This document shows positions 8,349 to 16,575 of a stretch of 64,000 nt of DNA, piece by piece (the stretch's first letter is position 1; every line of letters starts with the position of its first letter). Source of the DNA: CALRQJ02 sp943370285. Lineage in GTDB: Bacteria > Bacteroidota > Bacteroidia > Chitinophagales > Chitinophagaceae. The notes under the pieces are model-generated. The model was not told the DNA's origin and searched no databases. It worked only from the letters and a program-made list of their open reading frames with translations. The DNA is taken from NCBI GenBank assembly GCA_943370285.1, contig CALRQJ020000011.1:81925-145924 (forward strand). The letters are read 5' to 3'. The position numbers and the translations under genes are program-made.

Positions 8349-10532
8349 CTACTCTTCCGATTTTTCGATAGCCATGTTATAGGCATTGATGAATAATGCA
8401 CCCAAATTTTTGTACGGCGGCACATAGTCATCAAATTTTTCTTTGGCATTGGTGCTGATGATTTTTTCTACCTGCTTCCAAAGGATTGGCCAGCTAATCT
8501 CTTTACCCTGACGCAGGGTTTCCATCATTACATTAATCATGGGTTGATGTACAGAACGAGTACCTACTTGTTTGGTAGCAACAATATGTGCTTGCGGACA
8601 AATCTCTAATACTTCGTTCAAGCTATGAAAACCACCACAACTGCCCAACAACACAATTTTACCGGTATGAAACAATTGCTCAATGGTATATTTCACAAAA
8701 TAACTATGGCCTCGGTGAATGGTGATGGTAGGTAAAAAATTATTGTCTTGAAGATAGATATTCAAATTTTTTTGAGCTTGTGCATCTAAATCTTTTTCTT
8801 CATCTAGTGGCCTATTCGAATAAATAGTAATCGGCGTTCCTTTTAATGCAATCACTTCAGACCACTCCGGTTTTTCTACAATCTTCCAATTACTGTTTCT
8901 AAAGTTTTTCATGAAGTTGGCATAACCACTTTTGCCATCATCATCACCATAAAAAAACTGTTGTACAATAATACGACCACTACTATCTTTTAAACTATTG
9001 ACAGGCACAGTATAAACAGGTCTTATACCATATAGCTGCGCCAAATCAACTTTATTGGCGGTATCAAGCGATAGAAAAATGTTGTGCAATACTTCATAAA
9101 TAGTTGTAGCCCTTGTGTTGGAGTCGGCCTTAGCTTTCGATAAATTAAATTGCACTTGATTTAAAATCATTTTCTTCACTGCAGTATCACTAATGCTAGC
9201 ATAAGAATCGGCCACATCAACCGCATCTTCTAAACTACCTGTTTTGTCTAGATTGTTTACGAATGACTTCATGATACTTTCGGCACTGGCATTATCCATT
9301 CGTTTTAAAAAATCATTTAAGGTGTTATAGCCAGCAGCGATTTTGATCCACTTTTTAAAGTGGTCAAAGTTCACACTCATTAACAATGAATCACCTTTTG
9401 GAATTTGTTTTGCTTTTTTGAAAATGCCATCATACACACCACGCAAATAGCTTGAGGTATAAATTTCTGTTTCTCCCATCACAGGCAAGTAATACAATTC
9501 TTGAATGGTTAGAGAATCAAGAATTCTAAATCTAATTTTATCGTTTGGAGCTTCGTGCAAACCATTGATTTCATTGATAAATACATCAATGGCTTTTTTA
9601 CGTAACATGCCGTTTAAAGTTTTGGCTACCATTGGCGTATCGCCACGTTGCATACGACCGGCATAGTCAATTTGCGTATTCACCAATACTCTAAAATATT
9701 TAACCGTATCATCAATAACTGTAGCCAATTGCTCGGTGGTTTTTTTCCCGGTAAACAAATCATCCAAAAAAGGAAAAAACAAACGGCCGGTATTTTGATT
9801 GGCTAAAGTTGAAATGAGTTTCACTAAAGGATCATCAACTGAATTAATGAGTTTACCTAACGGCGTTGAACCTGCTGCCGCATAATTATACAATTCTTCT
9901 TGTTTGCGATAAGCAACCTTTTTAATTAAACTATCGGCAAACGGCACATGACTATTATCCTTAAGAATGGTTAGAATTTTATCGGGATATCGTTCACAAT
10001 TTTTTCTAACTAAAATGAAGCCACATTGCTCTAGGCCTTTGCTTTTTGCAAATGGAAAACAATTGAGAATGATTTTTCCGGTCTCAATTTCATTACGATC
10101 AATAACACTTTCAATAGTAGCTTCTTGCTTTTCTAATTGCATCGCATCTTGATATGCGGTAACTAGATCGGGCAATAATTCAGCTTTGATAGATCGATAC
10201 CTAAACGAAGATTCAAACAGCGATAACATTTCATTCAGCCCACGCAAAAACTTAATTTTTCCGTTGTTATCTAAGGCATTATCCAACTCAATCTGTCGCT
10301 GTAAATCACCTACTTTATTGTACAATGCATGATTGATTTGCTGATTGAGCTCCTCATTTTTGAGTGGGTAAAATGCAGCACCCGTTTTTTTATCAAGCTT
10401 TTCAATCGCTGCCTGAGACTTATTGATATTGTCATGATAAATTTGTCGCATCAGCGGAATCTTCAATTCCGGCTGGGCCACAACAGCAAAATGCCCTACT
10501 ATCAATCCAAATAATGTAAAAAATGTTTTCAT
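8349..10532 (-). CDS. large secreted protein of unknown function with a caspase/CHAT-like C-terminal region
   Basis: A 727-residue protein with a signal peptide (MKTFFTLFGLIVGHFAVVAQ). The start is at 10532; the longer frame to 10562 adds residues ahead of an obvious signal sequence. Most of it (residues 20-520) is helical and unrecognised. The last 200 residues show alternating strands and helices: QQFFYGDDDG, then TPITIYSNRP, then TITIHRGHSYF (His606, His609), then KIVLLGSCGGF (Cys632). A His at the end of one strand and a Cys after the next is the catalytic layout of clan CD cysteine peptidases (caspases, gingipains, CHAT). Assignment to that clan is inference. It stands alone between the exporter and the response regulator. 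Confidence 0.8.
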   Translation of the reverse strand: MKTFFTLFGLIVGHFAVVAQPELKIPLMRQIYHDNINKSQAAIEKLDKKTGAAFYPLKNEELNQQINHALYNKVGDLQRQIELDNALDNNGKIKFLRGLNEMLSLFESSFRYRSIKAELLPDLVTAYQDAMQLEKQEATIESVIDRNEIETGKIILNCFPFAKSKGLEQCGFILVRKNCERYPDKILTILKDNSHVPFADSLIKKVAYRKQEELYNYAAAGSTPLGKLINSVDDPLVKLISTLANQNTGRLFFPFLDDLFTGKKTTEQLATVIDDTVKYFRVLVNTQIDYAGRMQRGDTPMVAKTLNGMLRKKAIDVFINEINGLHEAPNDKIRFRILDSLTIQELYYLPVMGETEIYTSSYLRGVYDGIFKKAKQIPKGDSLLMSVNFDHFKKWIKIAAGYNTLNDFLKRMDNASAESIMKSFVNNLDKTGSLEDAVDVADSYASISDTAVKKMILNQVQFNLSKAKADSNTRATTIYEVLHNIFLSLDTANKVDLAQLYGIRPVYTVPVNSLKDSSGRIIVQQFFYGDDDGKSGYANFMKNFRNSNWKIVEKPEWSEVIALKGTPITIYSNRPLDEEKDLDAQAQKNLNIYLQDNNFLPTITIHRGHSYFVKYTIEQLFHTGKIVLLGSCGGFHSLNEVLEICPQAHIVATKQVGTRSVHQPMINVMMETLRQGKEISWPILWKQVEKIISTNAKEKFDDYVPPYKNLGALFINAYNMAIEKSEE

Positions 10533-10673
10533 CGTCATAATGGACAGCAAAAATACTACCAAAGCTGCTAAATGCTGAATTTGTTCAGTATTACAATCGA
10601 TTATAACGTATTTCGTTGCATTCTGTTAACAATTAAATAATCTATTTTAGCCCTGTTGCTGGAGTGAGAAAAT

Positions 10674-10681
10674 TATTTTTG
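10674..10681 (+). promoter_or_regulatory. -7 promoter element of the two-component operon (TATTTTTG)
   Basis: TATTTTTG fits TAnnTTTG, 16 bases before the ATG at 10698. A TTG stands 15 bases upstream of it. Confidence 0.5.
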
Positions 10682-10697
10682 TGTAAACATATTGTTA

Positions 10698-11381
10698 ATG
10701 GAAGCTAAGGCGAAAAAGGTTTTAATCGCAGACGACGAACCCGATATCCTCGAAATCATCAGCTATAACCTTGCCAAAGAGGGGTATGATATTTACACCG
10801 CAAAAAACGGCGACGAAGCCATTGACCAAGCCAAACTAATAAAACCAGACTTAATTATTCTCGACATAATGATGCCTAAAAAAACGGGTATTCAGGTTTG
10901 TGAAATATTAAGAAGCCAAGCTGCATTTCAACAAACTTTAATCATATTTCTTACTGCACTTAACGACGAAACTTCCCACATTAAAGGATTTGAAACCGGT
11001 GCAGATGATTATGTGAGCAAACCTGTAAGCCCTAAAGTTTTAGTAAGCAGGGTAAATGCGTTGTTTCGAAGAATCAATAAAGAAGAAGGCGAAAACAAAA
11101 CAGTAACCATAGGTAACATTACTATTGACCCCGTTAAGTTTATGGTAAAAATTGGTGACGCTGATGTAATATTAGCTAAAAAAGAATTTGAATTATTGTA
11201 CTTATTAGCAGCTAAACCGGGCCGTGTATTTCTTCGCAACGAAATACTAAATCAGGTTTGGGGAAGTGAAGTGATTGTTGGGGATAGAACGATTGATGTA
11301 CACATTCGTAAAATTCGTCAAAAGCTTGGTATCGACTGTATTACCACTGTTAAAGGTGTGGGCTATAAATTTGAATTATAA
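10698..11381 (+). CDS. OmpR/PhoB-family response regulator
   Basis: A 227-residue two-domain regulator. The receiver domain has the acidic pair Asp12-Asp13, the phospho-acceptor Asp56 in LIILDIMMPK, and the conserved Lys in VSKPVSP. The C-terminal winged helix carries the OmpR signature VWGSEVIVGDRTIDVHIRKI. ATG at 10698 is chosen over the TTG at 10692 because it gives the standard receiver N-terminus. The sensor kinase gene follows 45 bases later, so this is its cognate regulator. The layout resembles PhoB/PhoR, but nothing in the neighbourhood points to phosphate, so no symbol is given. Confidence 0.93.
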   Translation: MEAKAKKVLIADDEPDILEIISYNLAKEGYDIYTAKNGDEAIDQAKLIKPDLIILDIMMPKKTGIQVCEILRSQAAFQQTLIIFLTALNDETSHIKGFETGADDYVSKPVSPKVLVSRVNALFRRINKEEGENKTVTIGNITIDPVKFMVKIGDADVILAKKEFELLYLLAAKPGRVFLRNEILNQVWGSEVIVGDRTIDVHIRKIRQKLGIDCITTVKGVGYKFEL

Positions 11382-11386
11382 GGGAG

Positions 11387-11394
11387 TACCTTTG
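11387..11394 (+). promoter_or_regulatory. possible separate -7 element for the histidine kinase (TACCTTTG)
   Basis: TACCTTTG lies between the regulator stop and the kinase ATG (33 bases downstream). It suggests that the kinase may also be transcribed on its own. Confidence 0.4.
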
Positions 11395-11426
11395 TACTAT
11401 TCAGCGGTAAACCCTGTAGGTGCAGC

Positions 11427-12476
11427 ATGTTAAATACAAAAAATCTTTCGCCCAGACAGCTTTCCTTTTTCACAGCATTATTGCTCTCCTTTCCTATTGG
11501 TATTGGTTTTTATATCGTGTCGCCTAAATGGCAAATTGCCGCAATTGCTTTGCTGCTCACTTTTGCAGGCAGTTATTACCTCATCAGGTTTGTATTAGAA
11601 TCTTTCATTTACAGAAAAATCAAACTGATTTATAAATTCATTTATCAAACCAAAGCCAATAAAAGAGAAGAAACGTATTACAAATATATTCTTCCGCAAA
11701 AAGGGATAGATGAAGTAAGAGAAGATGTGGAACAATGGGCCGAACAAAAGAAAGAAGAGATAGAGCGATTGAAAAATAACGAAGCCTATCGCAAAGAGTT
11801 TTTACAAAACTTATCACACGAATTTAAGACGCCCATTTTTGCTATTCAGGGTTATGTAGATACCTTATTGGGCGGGGCTTTAGAAAACCCGGCCGTTAAT
11901 AAGAAATTTTTAGAAAATGCTGCCCGAAACGTAGATAGAATGGTGACTTTGGTGGAAGATTTAGACGAAATTTCAAGACTTGAAAGCGGTGAACAACCAC
12001 TCTATAAACAGAACTTTATTATTCAAGATCTGATTAAAGAAGTGTACGAAAGCTTGTCTATCAAAAGCAGTAAAAACAATATCAAATGCAGTATTAAAAA
12101 AGGCTGCGAAGCCCCGATTACTGTTTTTGCCGATAAAGAAAAAATCAGACAAGTAATTATCAACCTTGTAAGCAATTCCATCAAATATGGCAAACAAAAT
12201 GGCAATACAGTTGCCAGTATTTATAGAACTGACGAAAAACATGTGTTGATTGAATTTAGTGATGATGGTATTGGCATAGCCGAATCGCATCTACCCCGCA
12301 TTTTTGAACGTTTTTACCGAACTGACCGTGGTAGAAGCCGAGATATTGGCGGTACCGGACTAGGTCTAGCCATTTGTAAGCATGTCATTGAAGCTCATGG
12401 CGAAACTATTCATGTTCGTAGTAAAGTTGATGTGGGCACTACCATCGGGTTTACATTATCTGCTAAGAAAGACTAG
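11427..12476 (+). CDS. sensor histidine kinase
   Basis: A 349-residue membrane kinase. Two hydrophobic segments near residues 14-34 and 37-57 leave almost no periplasmic loop, so it probably senses within the membrane or cytoplasm. A short linker leads to HisKA, with phospho-acceptor His131 in NLSHEFKTP. The HATPase domain follows, with the N box (VINLVSNSIKYG), G1 (DDGIGI) and G2 (GGTGLGLAICKHV). It pairs with the regulator immediately upstream. Compared with PhoR it lacks a PAS domain, so the stimulus cannot be inferred. Confidence 0.92.
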   Translation: MLNTKNLSPRQLSFFTALLLSFPIGIGFYIVSPKWQIAAIALLLTFAGSYYLIRFVLESFIYRKIKLIYKFIYQTKANKREETYYKYILPQKGIDEVREDVEQWAEQKKEEIERLKNNEAYRKEFLQNLSHEFKTPIFAIQGYVDTLLGGALENPAVNKKFLENAARNVDRMVTLVEDLDEISRLESGEQPLYKQNFIIQDLIKEVYESLSIKSSKNNIKCSIKKGCEAPITVFADKEKIRQVIINLVSNSIKYGKQNGNTVASIYRTDEKHVLIEFSDDGIGIAESHLPRIFERFYRTDRGRSRDIGGTGLGLAICKHVIEAHGETIHVRSKVDVGTTIGFTLSAKKD

Positions 12477-12491
12477 TTGTATAAATTGAAA

Positions 12492-12513
12492 AACCCCGGT
12501 AGAAACCAGGGTT
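12492..12513 (+). terminator. weak hairpin after the two-component operon
   Basis: AACCC (12492-12496) pairs with GGGTT (12509-12513), 16 bases past the kinase stop. No T-run follows, so it is at best a weak terminator. Confidence 0.3.
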
Positions 12514-12691
12514 GACATGAGAAAATCACTAACTATTTTGCTATAATCCACTGACTAATCTGCTGGCACAAACCTAAACTGCCAAGATTAACGCTATATG
12601 AACAGTACATGAACAAGCTGTTAAATTTTACCCTACTAGCTATTTCTGCTCATAAAACTTTCGCTTTTTAACAATACGCTGGTTTTGTTGT

Positions 12692-12699
12692 TAGCTTTG
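12692..12699 (+). promoter_or_regulatory. -7 promoter element of ispG (TAGCTTTG)
   Basis: TAGCTTTG fits TAnnTTTG and ends 44 bases before the ispG ATG. No -33 TTTG stands at the expected spacing. Confidence 0.5.
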
Positions 12700-12743
12700 C
12701 ATGCTTCTTAACCGAAGTAGACATTTAAAAGCGATTATTCTTT

Positions 12744-14753
12744 ATGCAACTATACTGTAACTCTCTTACGCAATACAGCCGTTTGACTACCAAAGAAGTA
12801 AATATTGGTGGACTATTATTGGGCAATTTCAACCCCATTAGACTACAAACAATGACAACTACCGACACCATGGATACCATAGCTACGGTAGAACAGAGTA
12901 TTCGTTGTATAGAAGCCGGGGCCGAACTGGTTCGCATTACTGCACCGAGTAAAAAGGAAGCAGAAAATTTACTCAACATCAAAAATGAGTTGCGTAAAAG
13001 AGGTTATACCACACCGCTTGTTGCCGATATCCATTTTACCCCAAATGCAGCAGAAATTGCTGCTCGTATTGTAGAAAAAGTAAGGGTAAACCCTGGCAAT
13101 TATGTAGATAAGAAAAAGTTTGAATTGATTGAATACACCGATGCTGATTATGCTGAAGAAATTGAACGTATTCAGGAACGGTTTACACCGCTAGTAAAGA
13201 TTTGTAAGGAATATGGCACCGCCATGCGAATTGGCACTAACCATGGTAGTTTGAGTGATCGCATCATGAGTAGATATGGCGATACACCAATGGGCATGGT
13301 AGAAAGTGCCATGGAATTTTTGCGAATTGCTCGATACGAAAATTACCACAATATTGTGTTAAGCATGAAGTCGAGCAACCCACAAGCAATGGTACAAGCT
13401 TACCGTTTACTGATTCAACAAATGGATGCAGAATTTGGCGAATGTTATCCTTTGCATTTGGGTGTTACGGAAGCCGGTGACGGTGAAGATGGCAGGGTAA
13501 AAAGCGCAGCAGGTATTGGTACTTTATTAGAAGATGGCATTGGTGATACGGTAAGGGTTTCTTTAACCGAGGATCCGGAATTTGAAATACCTGTGTGTAG
13601 AGATTTAGTGAAGCGGTATTCAGTCGATGGTCGACAGTCTATGGTCAACAGTATCCCTACTATAGACAAAATTCCCTACTCCCCTTTTCAATATACTAAA
13701 AGAGAAAGTTTTGCCGTAGATAATATTGGCGGAAAGCAAGTACCGGTGGTGATTGCAGACTTAAGTAAATTAGAACTTATCACCCCATACGAATTAGAAA
13801 GTGTAGGGTACAAATATGATATTGCTACCGACAAATGGGCTATTGGCGATATGGCGGCTGATTATATTTTCACCGGCAAAGCCGAACTCAACTTTGCTTT
13901 ACCGGGAACGTTGAAAGTTATTACTTGGCCCAATTATGCAGCAGAAGCTTCCGACAAAACAAAGTATTTACCCATTTACGATGCTAAAGGATATGTGGAA
14001 GCAACAGCGAAACACGGCACTATTAATTTTGTCATGTTAGATTGTTTTGGTGATGACATAAGCATCAATAATTTTACGAATTTAGATGAATTGGCAAATG
14101 ATTCATCTGTAGTACTTTGTCTTAGTAGCTTGAATCCACATGCCATGCCTGCAGTTCGAAGAATGTTTATGGAATTGATGGACAGAAAAATCAATAATCC
14201 GGTAGTATTGATTGTAGACAGCAATGGACAATCGGCCGATGAGCATCTAATTCATTATGCAACCGAAGCAGGAGCATTATTATTAGATGGCTTTGGCGAT
14301 GGTGTTTGCTTCGGATTAAACAAAACAGCATATGCCAATGTAATTGCCGTTAATGCAAGTGGCCGAAACTATTTGAACAATCAAACAGCTGAGCAATTCA
14401 TCAACAATACCGCTTTTTCTATTCTGCAAGCCACCCGAACCCGAATTTCAAAAACTGAATATATTAGTTGCCCAAGTTGTGGCCGAACCTTGTTTGATTT
14501 ACAAGAAACCACCGCCAAAATACGTAGCAGAACCAATCACCTAAAAGGCGTAAAAATTGCTATTATGGGCTGTATTGTAAACGGACCCGGCGAAATGGCC
14601 GATGCTGATTTTGGTTATGTAGGTAGCGGTGTTGGAAAAATTACCTTGTACAAAGGCAAAGAAGTGGTGAAAAAGAATATCAATAGTGAGATTGCTGTTG
14701 ATGAACTCATCAATTTATTAAAGGAAAATGAAGCTTGGGTAGAACCGGCTTAA
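12744..14753 (+). CDS. ispG: (E)-4-hydroxy-3-methylbut-2-enyl-diphosphate synthase, long form
   Basis: IspG converts MEcPP to HMBPP in the non-mevalonate isoprenoid pathway, using a 4Fe-4S cluster. The protein has 669 residues, the long three-domain form known from Bacteroidota, Chlamydia and plants, with an extra domain between the TIM barrel and the cluster domain. The N-terminus (MQLYCNSLTQYSR) matches that clade, which supports this start. Cluster cysteines are visible in SCPSCGRT and in IMGCIVNGPGEM near the C-terminus; TTTDTMDT marks the barrel. It is probably monocistronic. No other MEP-pathway gene lies in the window. Confidence 0.97.
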   Translation: MQLYCNSLTQYSRLTTKEVNIGGLLLGNFNPIRLQTMTTTDTMDTIATVEQSIRCIEAGAELVRITAPSKKEAENLLNIKNELRKRGYTTPLVADIHFTPNAAEIAARIVEKVRVNPGNYVDKKKFELIEYTDADYAEEIERIQERFTPLVKICKEYGTAMRIGTNHGSLSDRIMSRYGDTPMGMVESAMEFLRIARYENYHNIVLSMKSSNPQAMVQAYRLLIQQMDAEFGECYPLHLGVTEAGDGEDGRVKSAAGIGTLLEDGIGDTVRVSLTEDPEFEIPVCRDLVKRYSVDGRQSMVNSIPTIDKIPYSPFQYTKRESFAVDNIGGKQVPVVIADLSKLELITPYELESVGYKYDIATDKWAIGDMAADYIFTGKAELNFALPGTLKVITWPNYAAEASDKTKYLPIYDAKGYVEATAKHGTINFVMLDCFGDDISINNFTNLDELANDSSVVLCLSSLNPHAMPAVRRMFMELMDRKINNPVVLIVDSNGQSADEHLIHYATEAGALLLDGFGDGVCFGLNKTAYANVIAVNASGRNYLNNQTAEQFINNTAFSILQATRTRISKTEYISCPSCGRTLFDLQETTAKIRSRTNHLKGVKIAIMGCIVNGPGEMADADFGYVGSGVGKITLYKGKEVVKKNINSEIAVDELINLLKENEAWVEPA

Positions 14754-14884
14754 ACCTCCACCACCTTAATAACTTTGGATTAACGCAATATTTGCTGACA
14801 GCAGCATCCTATCTATGCCGTTGTTTTACAATATTGTATCTTCATTTTCGTTAATTAGCCAACACAAACGCTTAATCCAAATTC

Positions 14885-15463
14885 ATGACGCCCTATTTTG
14901 CCCACCCATCTGCTATAATTGATGAAGGTTGTACCATTGGTGATGGTACTAAAATTTGGCATTTCAGCCATATCATGCCCAATTGCACCATTGGCAATAA
15001 CTGTAATATTGGTCAGAATGTGGTGGTATCGCCGGGAGTAATCTTAGGCAATAACCTCAAAATTCAGAACAACGTTTCTATTTATACAGGAGTTATTTGC
15101 GAAGACGATGTTTTTCTGGGTCCATCAATGGTATTTACCAATGTCATCAATCCACGCAGTGCGGTTGAACGTAAAAAAGAATACAAACCTACTATTGTAA
15201 AAAAAGGAGCTACCATTGGTGCCAACGCAACAATTGTATGTGGCGTAACCTTAGGTGCTTATTGTTTTATTGGTGCCGGAACCGTTGTTACGAAAGATAT
15301 ACCTGCTTATGCATTAATTGTTGGCAACCCGGGCAGACAAACCGGCTGGATGAGTGAGTTTGGACAAAAACTACATTTTGATGCTGCCGGCAAAGCCATT
15401 TGCCCGGAAAGCAATGAAACATACCAGTTAAAAGATAAGGTAGTCAGTAAATTATCCGCTTAA
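14885..15463 (+). CDS. left-handed beta-helix acetyltransferase, WbpD/WlbB-like
   Basis: A 192-residue hexapeptide-repeat acyltransferase. Repeats such as CTIGDGTKIWHFSHIMPNCT and CTIGNNCNIGQNVVVSPGVI build the parallel beta helix. The start HPSAIIDEG and the segment FTNVINPRSAVERKKEY match the WbpD/WlbB group, which N-acetylates the 3-amino group of UDP-2-acetamido-3-amino-dideoxyglucuronate. A Gfo/Idh/MocA dehydrogenase 25 bases downstream fits the preceding oxidation step, so the two probably form an operon for an acetamido-sugar of lipopolysaccharide or capsule. The aminotransferase and epimerase of that pathway are not in the window. Confidence 0.85.
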   Translation: MTPYFAHPSAIIDEGCTIGDGTKIWHFSHIMPNCTIGNNCNIGQNVVVSPGVILGNNLKIQNNVSIYTGVICEDDVFLGPSMVFTNVINPRSAVERKKEYKPTIVKKGATIGANATIVCGVTLGAYCFIGAGTVVTKDIPAYALIVGNPGRQTGWMSEFGQKLHFDAAGKAICPESNETYQLKDKVVSKLSA

Positions 15464-15488
15464 TTCTATTCTGTATAAACGTAATCCC

Positions 15489-16514
15489 ATGTCAGATAAA
15501 TTAAAATTTGCAGTAATAGGTTGTGGCCATATTGGTAAACGCCATGCCGCCATGATAAAAGGTAACGAACATTGTGAAGTTGTTGCATTGTGCGATACGA
15601 AACCAAAAGATCAACTCAACCTTGGAGAGAATGACAGTATTCCTTTCTTTGCTTCGATAGAAGATTTATTAGATTCTAATATCAATTTTGATGTGTTAAG
15701 TATTGCATCGCCCAATGGTTATCACGAAGCACATGCATTAGCAGGCATTAGAAGTGGCCATCATGTGGTAGTTGAAAAACCAATGGCACTTACCAAAGCC
15801 GGCTGCGAAAAAATTTTGTTTGAAGCCTTACACTATCAAAAACAAGTGTTCTGCATTATGCAGAACAGGTACTCTCCACCTTCTGCATGGCTAAAAGAAA
15901 TACTTTCTAAAAAAATATTGGGTAAAGTATATCTAGTTCAAATCAATTGCTACTGGAATAGAGATAATCGTTATTACACCGGTAATAATTGGCACGGAAC
16001 AAAAGATTTAGACGGCGGTACGCTATATACACAGTTTTCTCACTTTGTAGATATTATGTACTGGTTGTTTGGCGATATTACGAATATTCATGCTACGCTG
16101 AAAGACTTCAACCATAAAGACTTAACCGATTTTGAAGACTCCGGTTTCCTCACTTTCGATTTTGTAAATGGCGGGATGGGTTGCTTCAATTATTCTACTT
16201 CAGTTTGGAATACCAACTTAGAAAGTAGCATCACCATTATTGGTGAAAATGGAACCGTTAAGGTAGGCGGACAGTATATGAACGAAGTGGAGTACTGCAA
16301 TATCAAGGATTATACTATGCCTGAATTAGCGCCATCTAATCCGCCGAATGATTATGGTTTATACAAAGGTTCTGCTGCCAATCACCACTATATTTTTGAA
16401 AATATTGTTGATGTAGTAAGTGGCAAAGCCCCCATCACCACCAATGCTTTAGAAGGTATGAAAGTGGTGGAGATTATTGAACGCATTTACCAAGCATCGG
16501 GGTTTAAGAAATAA
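15489..16514 (+). CDS. Gfo/Idh/MocA family oxidoreductase, WbpB/WlbA-like
   Basis: A 341-residue NAD(P)-dependent dehydrogenase. The N-terminal Rossmann fold shows GCGHIGKRHAAMI, and the family motif is VVVEKPMAL. The C-terminal alpha/beta domain carries the substrate-binding signature WHGTKDLDGGTLYTQFSHFVD. These features and the linked acetyltransferase point to UDP-N-acetyl-2-amino-2-deoxyglucuronate 3-dehydrogenase activity (WbpB/WlbA). That assignment is inference from family and context; other sugar dehydrogenases share the fold. A strong terminator follows 17 bases after the stop. Confidence 0.85.
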   Translation: MSDKLKFAVIGCGHIGKRHAAMIKGNEHCEVVALCDTKPKDQLNLGENDSIPFFASIEDLLDSNINFDVLSIASPNGYHEAHALAGIRSGHHVVVEKPMALTKAGCEKILFEALHYQKQVFCIMQNRYSPPSAWLKEILSKKILGKVYLVQINCYWNRDNRYYTGNNWHGTKDLDGGTLYTQFSHFVDIMYWLFGDITNIHATLKDFNHKDLTDFEDSGFLTFDFVNGGMGCFNYSTSVWNTNLESSITIIGENGTVKVGGQYMNEVEYCNIKDYTMPELAPSNPPNDYGLYKGSAANHHYIFENIVDVVSGKAPITTNALEGMKVVEIIERIYQASGFKK

Positions 16515-16531
16515 GATTATACCTGTATTTG

Positions 16532-16567
16532 TACCGCACCTTGCTTGGCAAGGTGCGGTATTTTTTT
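16532..16567 (+). terminator. strong intrinsic terminator
   Basis: TACCGCACCTTG (16532-16543) and CAAGGTGCGGTA (16549-16560) form a perfect 12-bp stem with a 5-base loop, followed by seven further T. It ends the sugar-dehydrogenase transcript and lies just before the convergent macroglobulin gene ends. Confidence 0.9.
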
Positions 16568-16575
16568 ATTCCCAA

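Noticed and set aside
10698..12476. Naming the two-component pair phoB/phoR
   Set aside because: The regulator is of the right type, but the kinase has no PAS domain and no pst/pho genes are nearby.
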